Shown here: positions 26,901 through 38,900 of the stretch, in pieces
How the letters are laid out: each line of letters opens with the position of its first letter
Position numbering within the stretch: the first letter of the stretch is position 1
DNA from: Caprella mutica
Taxonomy: Eukaryota > Arthropoda > Malacostraca > Amphipoda > Caprellidae
Direction of reading: 5' to 3'
DNA length: 64,000 nucleotides
NCBI GenBank assembly: GCA_947561585.1
Contig: CANNZV010002606.1
Location: 133,237-197,236 of the forward strand
Made by a program: the position numbers and the translations under genes
The notes under the pieces: model-generated
What the model was told of the DNA's origin: nothing
What the model saw: the letters and a program-made list of their open reading frames with translations, nothing else
The model's database searches: none

Positions 26901-29900
26901 AATTTTTATCGCTCTAAATTATGTAGTATTTTTATTATTTATTTCGATTTAAAATGGCTAGTTACAGTATTTTTGAAAGAAAACAGAATTTTGCAATATA
27001 GTAGGTTAGTATATTTCTTTTTACTATAAGTGATCAATATGACACATTCAGAAAAGGGTCTAAGGTACATTTTGAAATTGTTCTGGAGAAGCAAATAAAC
27101 TCTGTAGGTAGAATTTTGGAGGTAGCTATACAGAAATATAACAAAAGATTAAACTTTCCACGCGGAACACATCAAATAAGGCATTGGTTTACGCTATAAT
27201 TCATGCACTTCTGACGAGGAATTAGATTTTACAATATAAAAGCTCGAGTATATTATAATTATTTGAGTATATTTCAATACACAGTCTACATAAGTTCTAT
27301 AAAATGTAACCCATTACATAACCCAAACATCAAAATCCTATAAGTCAAACTAGCTCAAAATTAACCATGTTAATTTTGACTTTAAATCAATTAAATTGGC
27401 TAGGAGAAAAATGTTAAGTTAAAATTTGGCTCAAAATTGCTGTATTTCCCAACATAATTACAAAACTTGTTACCTAGTAACAGTGTACATAATAATAATG
27501 AAGTAATTAGATAGATTGGTAGGTAGCCCTTTCTATTATCTAGTTGAGTACAACAGCTAAATGAAATCAGATAAGCTAGTTGTCAAACCTCATACTGAAA
27601 AATGTAGAATCAAAATGAAAATTATTATCATTATAAAAAAAATTCCACTTTCCACTGAAAAGTCAGCCAATCAAAATTTGAAAAAAATAATTACAGTCAA
27701 AGAAAAGTGGTTGCATGATGGATTTTTTGATAGCTTACTAATTTCCTATTTCTTAAAATAAACTTTACTAAAGCTATGCAAAGTATTTTCATGCACATGG
27801 TTACACCAAGACAAATGTGTAAAATTTGAAAATAAGAAAACTGTGATTTGAGAGATTGAATCCTGAGGAAGCTCTTCTCTGATGGGACTCAGTTAATTAG
27901 CCAAAAGGACAAGTTCTTAATTATAGGTCAGTTCCCCATTTTCGGACACATAAGAAAAAACTATAAGATAAAAATGAAAATTAAATAATAATTATTAGCT
28001 ATATCCTTTTTTCTTATGTGTCCAAAAATGGGGAACTGACCACTGACCAATAATTAAGAAATTACCTTAGATAGATTATTATACATATGGAAATATATTT
28101 ACAACATTGGGATAATAAAAAGGGGCAGGATAATGAACCAATAACCAGATAGCTACATATTTTCTTCTTACATATACCCAGATAAAATATTCAACTGAGA
28201 GTTATTATAAACTATGATAGTTTATGACTTTATAGTGATGAATGGTTTGTACATTCATCACTAGAAGTAACTGGCATGATGGCATCTATCTAATTAAGTA
28301 TGTACTTTATTGAATAGATTTTGATAGTCAGCCCACTGAAAAATTTCCTTCAGGTGATTAATTAATAAAAAAATTAGCATACAATACCTAATTGGTTCAT
28401 CACCCTATCTAGATGACTAAATAATAGGTAGTCAAAGGTTGATAAACTTACCTATTAACTAGCTACTAGTAAAACTAACCACCAAAATATCAAAAGTTAG
28501 CTTAAAACATCTATATAAAGGACAATGGTGAAAAGTTAACCTAGATAGGTAGCTAAATGTTATCACCCTGTAAATCAAAACAAATTATCAATTCAAAAAC
28601 AATCAACAAATAGCATAACAGAGCATTTCAGGATCCAATATAAACCAGTTATTTTTAACTGCTTTCTAATAACAAGGTATAGCTAGTATATTAACTAGGT
28701 ACAAGAACTCTATGTATTAATCTTAATAATATTTTAATACCAATTTCGTGTGATTTAGCAATAACAATGGACAGTAGTTCACAATTCAAAGCACTCTCCC
28801 GTTGATGAACTAACTTCATACCGGTTAGGTACGACCTTCCCAAACGGAAAATGCATGGCTAATTGGCTGTTCGACAACATAACACATTAATATAAATTAG
28901 GTAGGTAGTATTTAAGCAAAGGGTATATTTGATGGCACGAACAATAGTAGCAAGACTGTCACACATGACACTTAAATTTAGAACTGTCATGAAACTCTCA
29001 AAAAGTAGGCATAGCTAGACTTATCTGTACAAGTTCAGAACAGAAACTAAACTATGATGGTTTTGTATGTATGCATGTGTACGTTCGCTCTGTGAGACTG
29101 TGACACATTTAAGCACGCACAGAGGCACTGTGTGCGTTTGTTGGCATGTACGTAAGAGGAGAAGTACAAGGTACGGTGTATGGCTCTAACGCACACAGTT
29201 TTCTCCTAAAGAGTAGGTAGGTATCTACGAGTATATTCAGGCAACTGCCCATACAAGCAACCCATGTCCCTTAACGTGTAGGCACTGTAGGGTAAGATAC
29301 GAATTATCGGTCAGTTCAACAACTTCGGTCATATAATATAACTGAAGATGGGGAATTGACCGATAATTCGTAACTTACCCTATCTGCGAGAAACGAAACA
29401 TGTGAATATTAATATCGAAAATGAATAATGGTGTAATATAATGGAAAAAATGAAGAGCAAAGTACTTAGCCTTTAAATAATAAGTACGTGATTGACTGAT
29501 AGTGTAGTTACCTAACAAACATACTCTCAAGTAACAAACCGAGAAGTAATTGATAATAAAGTATCTAACTACGGGTATTATCATAATAAAACGTGATTTT
29601 TTTTTTATTTTACTGTAAATACTTTAATTCTATACCTATAAAGAGAGATGGAGATTTCAAACATGAAAAAATCATGGGAAGCAGTAAAAAAAGCATTCTA
29701 ATGGACTCGACCATTTTATTGAAGTCTGGAGATGGGAAAGAGAGATTACACCCCCCCCCCCCCGCTCTACTTAGTAACCGCATGTGAGTGTTTAAATTTA
29801 AAAGATAAGAACTGTAAAAATAAAGATCAAAGTTTCGCATCAATTTAACTCAATTGAATGTTAACGAGTAATTTATACGAAATGAAACAGGTGCAGTTAA

Positions 29901-32900
29901 AAAGAATAGGTTTCTATATTTAGGTACTAATTACTATAATCAATACGCAATCTAAAAATACAGCAAGAGCCATGACTAAGCCATATCGCAGGCGTCAGAG
30001 AATTAAATACAAGGAACTGAATAAAGCAGTCAGAAAGAAATGTGGCTGCATGAAAAAAAGTCACCTGTGACCAGTTATCCAGGGCAGTCATGCAGAAAAG
30101 CTACTCCATAAAAAGTCACCAAATCAATGGAATAAGATATAATTTCAAGATAAAATAATACCACGTTAAAAACTTTTAAAATGACTGGAAAGATTCTAAA
30201 GATAACTGAACATAATCGAATGTAAACAATTGTTCAATTAACTAACATACAAATAGACAAAGAAATATTGAGTAGAAATCCCCAGCATTTAATACACTCG
30301 TTTTCAATTGAGTCTTGAAACGTAAATATTTTTTATGTTTTTTAAATGTTACGTGTAGCATCATCCACCAATTGACATTTTGCGAACGCATCTCGAGAGT
30401 TTTTCTCGTCCGTGGCTGTCGATATTACCGCTAGAGCGATATTTATTTACGCCACTATCTAAATAAATCACTCCATTGGGGAAATTTCACGTGGGACTTT
30501 TAAGTGAGTCTGGAACATCTATCTAGACTACTCTTCAGATACAGTTACAGTCCAAAGTACCACCTACAGTATTGGTTGACGTGGGTCTGCATTCAATAAT
30601 CTACTACGAACTTTGGTAATTGGTGAAGATTAAAAATAAGAAAAGCAAATCCTGCTATTGATAGTTTCTTTGATGAAAAATTTGGTTATTCGACTTGTTA
30701 CATAATAGGTTTCCCAATTATGAAATACATTTGAAAAGAAAGGAAAAATGATATAAAAATAAAATATTAATAACATGATTATACAGTTTTTCTTTATATG
30801 AGTAAAGATGTGAAACAGACAACTAATTCGTAAGTTACCTGATATGCTACAACTGTTCTTTATCTGGGTAGTTACCGTAACTGCCTCCTTACCCCCTAGT
30901 CTTTGTAGTCAAATAACCAGTTACGGGACAAACACGTTAGGTACAGTCGTGACTGAGAGATTGGAGGCAAGTGTTACGAAACAGCCTCTCGGTATTGCGG
31001 TTGCAAGTAAATTTTACAACACTATTTACCCGCAACAGTGTTGCAAAGTTATGCATGTTAGAAAAATCTATAGGCTACGAGACAAGGAAAATTAACAGAA
31101 TAGTTACCCGGTTATATACAGACCTCCGTACTGATAATTAGTTTAAATAAAAATACTCGTCCTAAAAAATTTATATAAATACAATTTGAAAATATTCAAA
31201 TTTAAATCTTCAAAACAAAAGTATTTATCAATTGCAGGAAATTAATTTTGGTAAAAAGGAAAAATTTAAGGAAATTTTGGTGACGGCTTCCAATAAATAG
31301 TGTTTAGCTTACTATTCACTCATCACTAAAAATAGAGATATTTAAACTATTTGTTTAGTATGTATATACTTGCACGTGTTTTTAATTCTGGGGCAGAGTA
31401 ACAACCTCCTAACTCACACATCTGTGAAAGTTCTTCATGGCATTCATTTTAAATGATTAGAAAAGAAGATCTTTATTGGGATGTCATTTACCAATCAATA
31501 AGAAATCTTTATTTTTCCAATGAAACATATTTCAGACTTCTTTTAATTACGTTTATAAATCGGCTAGTTTTTAATGCCAGAATACCCTGTGGCTATAACC
31601 TACTTAGATACTTAGATTATGTGCAATAATCTAAATATTTTAAATACACTAATTAATATTTAAAGTAGATTTAAGAAATAGATTGAATATCAGTTTCGAG
31701 GAGAAATATAACATAGCTAATTAAATTATACATCATTTTGAAGTATATCAACCAAACTAATAGATATATAAAGGTAGTTAAATGCTGGCAAATTTGGGGC
31801 AGTGAGGTTTATATTTTTATATGAGACACCTGCGTCACATTCTGCACAACAAGTGTTCCATTGATAACAATGTATTGTTAACAACAGAAAAACTAAACGA
31901 CCTTCTGAGCTAAAACTTCTCTGCTAAATATTATACTGAAATATTTCTGTTTTCCCCCAACTTTAAAAATTTATCAACTTGCAAAAGGACAACAGTAAAG
32001 TACCAAAGGGGCTTGTATGACCGTTTACAAAATTTATCGTTTATATATACAACTAAATTACTAATTGCTTATATACAACTAATTTCACAAACTGCGTATA
32101 GGAAACGAAAATACTTTACTTTCAATTTCGAATAAAATGTTTTTAATGATGTAGCTAGCTAATCACAAGCAATTTCTATCGAAAAAGAAAAGATTCACAC
32201 GCAACGCATGAAAACTCTAAAACATTGTACAACAAAAAAAAAACAACTACTGAAACATGGAAGTGGAAAATGGCGAGCATGTTGAACAAGTGTGTGCGCA
32301 AATGTTCTACCTAGTGTGCTATTGGACTGCTATACCTAGTGTGCTATTGGACTGTTCTACCTAGTGTGCTATTGGACTGTTCTACCTAGTGTGCTATTGG
32401 ACTGTTCTACCTAGAAGCGTCGAGAATAATCCGTCAGGAAGGGCGGTATTCACGCATGGATTTTAAGTCTTTCCACCAGACTTTTAACGAAGCTCCTCCT
32501 ACTTTCCCCACAAGATTTTTGAATCATATAAGAAAAAACAATAACATTATTATTCAATAAAATAAGTATCCATGATACCTGCAGGTATCATGGATACTAA
32601 CTAAAATGAATAATAATGCTATTGTTTGTTCCACAAAAATATCGTGGGTGAAAAAAGCAGGATGAGCTTCGTAAAAGTCTGGTGGAAAGACTTAAAAAAA
32701 TACGTGTGTACCGCCCCAAGTTTTGATGCTGTAAAAATATAACTTGCTTCATACCTAGAGCTACAGGAGACTTCTTTGCAGCAAGACTGCCTAGTTTTGT
32801 ATTAACTAGTGACTATAATAAGTCTCACTATTATCTAACCAAAGATAGGCCTATTTTTTACCTAGTTCTGACATTTGTGTTCTCACCTTCAGATAAACTA

Positions 32901-35900
32901 GCTTCTTGTTCTTAATCGTTCAGAAGCACAAGGCAAATATTTATTAAGTACGCACCACAAAACAACAACAGTTACACCAATTCAAAGCATCGCGATATCA
33001 TTTAATAAACAAAATAGGGTAAAGGTCCAATTAATACCAGATGCCAATCGAATAAGATATTAAAGACGCATTTTGATTTTAATAAATTCATGCAACTTCT
33101 TTATTAACCTGTTGAAAATTTTCATGCAGTAATTAATAATTCATCAAGTAATACGTTTGATTTTTATTAAATTCACAAACAAATTATATATGTAATAAAT
33201 AAATAAATTGAAATAATATAAGAGTTACGATTCGAATTTGTATAATTAGGTAACTTTTTATATTTTTCAACGTCAAGGCAGTAGAGTGAAATAAAATACT
33301 AGAATTATTCTAAAATAGATAGTTAGATACGTCTTACCAAGTTACTATTGGGCAAAAAGTGAGGCAAGATGCTGAGAAATGTCCTTAGGAGTCATTACCA
33401 GTTATCAGGACACACTTTAGAACTGTGAATCATAATGAACGGTAAAATTAATAGCAATATAGCGGTATAGACCGGTAATTGAAACGCAACGCTAATCAAT
33501 TAGTTACCCGAGTATGCATTTAGCCCATACAAGTTATTGGAAAACAGAAATACGTAATAAGGACTGTAAAATAAAGATTTCTGTACAAAACTTAAGGATT
33601 TGCATCAAAAATGGTAGATCATTGAATGGAAAATACATAAATTTGTATGATGCTTGAACTCTATTTGTATTATAATAACCAAAAATGAGTATTATGATAA
33701 CAACTCTGCTTTGTTATTTATGAGCTCGATAATAGAGGGTTAGTTAGGAACATACAAAACACTAAATCAAAACAAAAACATAGTTCAATGTCAGAAATCC
33801 TAACAGCTACATATCACAATATCCATTAATGGGTGAAATAAATGGAAACACAACGGCAAATCATTGGCAAAACCCGAATGACTTCACTAGATCTATAAAA
33901 TGCGTATAGTCTAGACAATATGCATTAAAGGTCAATTAAACACTTAGAGAAAAGACGTCCATGAGAACAGAGATAAACCCATAACAGCGGTACTGGTACA
34001 ACCATCGGAATCTATTAGCCAAATCGAGCAAATCATTTTATAATATCAGTGAAAATAAGTAACAAAACCCCAATAATTATCACCAGCGTTACGTGGTAAA
34101 CTCTACATTCGGTAATTTCCGAATATTATTTTATAAGGTATTTATAGTAAGCAATACTAATTAGTGGCTGTGAATGGCATTGGCCTGTAAAACATGACAT
34201 TGGTACATGACACTGTGGTCTGGGCACCAGTTGACCATGTACCAGTAAACATACGCATACTAAGTACCTCCCATTGACCACAATGATTAATTTAAAGATT
34301 TTATTGCCTATAATGAAGTACTAACATTAACCAAATAAATGAGGCACTTAATCTGCCAAAATGATATATTTCTTTAAGTTAAGTATTATACATAGAATGA
34401 TATACAAAGAGATATAATAATATAAGAGATATTGGCGTGTAATCCAGTAGCTGTTGTATAGTTAGCACGGAGCCACAGGTGACCTTTCAAAGTCACTTGC
34501 TTCCTCGTCTCAAAACAAGTAAAAGAACATGAAGCATGCATGCCCTGTAGCTATGTATGCATGAAACACTACTGCTTTGAAGCGGGGCAGAAAAGAATGA
34601 AAAAAGTATAAATTAATTAGTAGGGGTTTAACGTCTGCTTCGGAAACTAATGTCATATCGCTGACGTCAAAAGGAAATTAAATACACGGGCACTCGAAGA
34701 AGCAGTCAGAAAAGAAATTGGCTCCATCAATAAAACGAATAAGTTTCTATGAAATGTTATTTTATTCAGTGAGAAAATGAATGATTTCACTAGCTAACTA
34801 TATAAAATAGCTAAATAAATGTGCTATACTTCATAGCTAAAAAAACATGAATATAAATTTAGTCCATAGGACCATACCAAAAATACAAAACTTTCACCCA
34901 ATCCAAAACTTGAAAATTAAACTTCAGTTCCAAGTCTGAAACTGAAATAAATTACAGGGTGATGCGACTATGATCTTTATTTCATATCGCAATAAGAGCT
35001 AGAATTGCATGCAGCCTTCCAGAGAAGACCGCATACATTGCGAGATATGGAACACATTTAAATTGGCAAATGCAGTAGGACATTTTAGAACACAGAAAAT
35101 AGTTATTTAATCCTCTAGTCTAGAGGATATCGTCATAGAATTATATTAACACTACGAGATGTTCTATTGGTTTCATTTTTACGTGTTTTTACAAAAGAGA
35201 AAAATACGATAAGAATAGCTGAAATAATTACTTCGCACTTTCTAATAAAATATTTGGCAGTTAATTTCACTTTCAAACAAAACTACCTTGCTTTATTTAG
35301 TAATATAAATAAATCAATTAATAAGTAAAGCTATATTTAAATATGCACTTAAAACGTAAAATCATCGAAAAAAAAGCGTCTACACGACCTTTAAACAAAC
35401 GTGACTTCTAGAAGTTTTAGACGATTTAACACGCATCTGTTAGTGCTTGCAAGAAATTGATACAACTTAAAAAAATAGAGCAGTTAGTGATAAGTCATGT
35501 ATACGTGGGAAAATAACACACTAAAATTGGTGCTATTAACACAAAGACCAGCACCAACACCACACAGTAATTAACACCACAGAGTAATAAATCACTTAAT
35601 AACACAATAAACTTATAAAGGTTGTCATTGCACCATCAAAGCACATTTTGTTTACCAATCACAGCCAAGGTGATAACAGTCATGATAATTTGTTATCTTT
35701 GGATAGATTATTTTCAGCTACGAGACTTCTACCGAAAAGACCTCTGAGTTACACCACAAAAAAAATAAATAAAAAACAGATTACATATTGATAGTGCTTT
35801 TCAGTTCTTAGAAAATGATGTGGGAGCAGACTCATGGAAACATACTTTATATTTGATTAAATTCACGTGCATAACATTGATAACTATTTGAATGTTATGG

Positions 35901-38900
35901 TCCATCATATACAGAGTATGAGCATTATCAGTGTAATTGTTGTTTAAAAATACGTTTATCATAAGCTTCATTATTATTCATGAATAGCATTGATTAGCGT
36001 AGTTTAGAGTTAGCAACAAATAGTTGTGTAGAGCTTTGCACTCCTTTACATAGTATTAATTCATGGCAAATTGCGATACGATAATCACTATTAGAATTAA
36101 CACATCTGGAAAACTTCCTTAGGCTGTAATATTAAAGAAATTCAATTTCAATTACACATTAGCACCCCTTTGCAGGTTAGATTGATATGCTCTATGTATA
36201 TTACACCATTGTAATATTGAACAAACGATCACTACACTTGTTAATTCAAAACCATAATGAGGTAAGTTACGAATTAACGGTGGGCACTACATCTTCGGTC
36301 AAATAAGAAAAACAATATAAAAGTTATTATTATTATTACTCAGTGCTATCTAATAATAATTTCTATATTGTTTTCTTATATGACCGAAGATGAAGTACTG
36401 ACCGATAATTCGTAACTTACCCAATATCAAGAAAAAATAATAACCTCTATCTACAAAAGATCTTCTATTGAAATAGTTTATATAATAATTATGATCCTAT
36501 CCGCCTTTTATTAAGCTAAAGACAATTAACTCATCTGTCTATTAAGTATGAATAAAATGAGTCATGCAGCTGCTAAATAATAATATAACAGTAAAGCACA
36601 AGAAAGTAATACTTTGTCAATAAATAAGTACAGTAGATCAGCCAGGCCAGTAACTCACAAATAAAATATTATATCGCACAAAATGTATATCATACTATCA
36701 CATATACTATATTATATATCACAAAATGTACATCATACAAATATCTATTTAAAGATATACAGCTGCACATGAATGGAGCAACAACATCTAAGCAACAATA
36801 GAATGTGATGCAAGTCATAAATCATAACCTAAAACGTACCTTTTAGCTACTATACGTACTGTATTTTGAGTAGTAATTGTAAAGAATGAAGTCACTTAAA
36901 AGGCTTTAAAGTTCTACTTCATAGGTAGGATGCGTCTACTTTTAATATAAATACCTTGTTAAACAAGTATAAGTAATGATATGAAAGACTGTAAACAATA
37001 ACCTTAGACACAATAGTATTTGTATTCGTTGAAATAAATTAATTAGATCAAACTTTCAATAGATGGCACTACATTTCTTAGCGTTTACAAAATGTTTATC
37101 GTAAATAAACTAGGATTAACGAATGATATAAATATAGCTAAAGTTTTACAAGATGGCTGTTATTATCCATTCACGAATTATCCTTTCATTTAGATGAAAG
37201 TAGGTCATATTACATAATTAATTATGCTGATTCCATTAAAAACATATGAGCAAATCTATGATTTTACTCACACCTGCCCCAGTGACTGGACATACCTGCC
37301 CCAGTGACTGGACATACCTCTCACCCAGTGACTGGACATACCTCTCACCCAGTGACTGGACATACCTCTCACCCAGTGACTGAACATACCTCTCACCCAG
37401 TGACTGGACATACCTCTCACCCAGTGACTGGACATACCTCTCACCCAGTGACTGGACATACCTCACCCAGTGACTGGACATACCTCTCACCCAGTGACTG
37501 GACATACCTGCCCCAGTGACTGGACATACCTCTCACCCAGTGACTGAACATACCTCTCACCCAGTGACTGGACATACCTCTCACCCAGTGACTGGACATA
37601 CCTCTCACCCAGTGACTGGACATACCTCTCACCCAGTGACTGGACATACCTCTCACCCAGTGACTGGACATACCTCTCACCCAGTGACTGGACATACCTC
37701 TCACCCAGTGACTGGACATACCTCTCACCCAGTGACTGGACATACCTCTCACCCAGTGACTGGACATACCTCTCACCCAGTGACTGAACATACCTCTCAC
37801 CCAGTGACTGGACATACCTCTCACCCAGTGACTGGACATACCTCTCACCCAGTGACTGGACATACCTCTCACCCAGTGACTGGACATACCTCTCACCCAG
37901 TGACTGGACATACCTCTCACCCAGTGACTGGACATACCTCTCACCCAGTGACTGGACATACCTCTCACCCAGTGACTGGACATACCTCTCACCCAGTGAC
38001 TGGACATACCTCTCACCCAGTGACTGGACATACCTCTCACCCAGTGACTGGACATACCTCTCACCCAGTGACTGGACATACCTCTCACCCAGTGACTGGA
38101 CATACCTCTCACCCAGTGACTGGACATACCTCTCACCCAGTGACTGGACATACCTCTCACCCAGTGACTGGACATACCTCTCACCCAGTGACTGGACATA
38201 CCTCTCACCCAGTGACTGGACATACCTCTCACCCAGTGACTGGACATACCTCTCACCCAGTGACTGGACATACCTCTCACCCAGTGACTGGACATACCTC
38301 TCACCCAGTGACTGGACATACCTCTCACCCAGTGACTGGACATACCTCTCACCCAGTGACTGGACATACCTCTCACCCAGTGACTGGACATACCTCTTAC
38401 CCAGTGACTGGACATACCTCTCACCCAGTGACTGGACATACCTCTCACCCAGTGACTGGACATACCTCTCACCCAGTGACTGGACATACCTCTTACCCAG
38501 TGACTGGACATACCTCTCACCCAGTGACTGGACATACCTCTCACCCAGTGACTGGACATACCTCTCACCCAGTGACTGGACATACCTCTCACCCAGTGAC
38601 TGGACATACCTCTCACCCAGTGACTGGACATACCTCTCACCCAGTGACTGGACATATCTCTCACCCAGTGACTGGACATACCGTCATTCACAAACAAGTA
38701 GAAGTGGCGAGACATACAAAGCAAGGTTGGCATTTTGCCTGAGTGACACACCACAACAGTCACTTCGAACTCTGCTGTCCCTTAAGACGAAACGTGATCA
38801 CTTCAAAATATATAACGTATAGGATTTTACCTACATAATAGAGAAATAATCACTATACAAAGGACAGTTATTTACCTCTACTTTAATCATCTATATCAGG

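Larger units (their letters stand above)
26220..30840. other. Putative long first intron of the GLD-2-type gene, proximal part
   Basis: No exon other than the weak 26376-26393 candidate. It holds a Charlie-like hAT MITE (26485-26735), a TA-type palindromic MITE at about 27909-28075, a short one at 29290-29380, a poly-C run at about 29750-29763, a SINE-like fragment at about 29965-30120 and a MITE half at about 30789-30840. Otherwise AT-rich without visible structure. Confidence 0.45.
30841..37269. other. Putative long first intron, middle part, no exon seen
   Basis: AT-rich. Contents: an 83-codon plus-strand reading frame at 30844-31095 without recognisable motif; a 25-bp tandem repeat at about 32302-32416 (CCTAGTGTGCTATTGGAC core, over four copies); the full palindromic MITE at 32441-32717; a SINE-like copy at 34618-34732; and a TA-type MITE at 36261-36422. 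Nothing else could be supported. Confidence 0.45.

Noticed and set aside
30844..31095. 83-residue plus frame with a hydrophobic start
   Set aside because: No homology that I recognise and no splice context. A frame of this length is expected somewhere in 64 kb by chance.
37270..38684. CRISPR-like regular repeat
   Set aside because: There are no unique spacers: the units are contiguous. It is a eukaryotic minisatellite.
37441..38763. 440-residue minus frame and 408-residue plus frame with eight-residue repeats
   Set aside because: They are the 24-bp minisatellite read in open frames on both strands. Unit length divisible by three keeps any frame open. No gene structure supports them.
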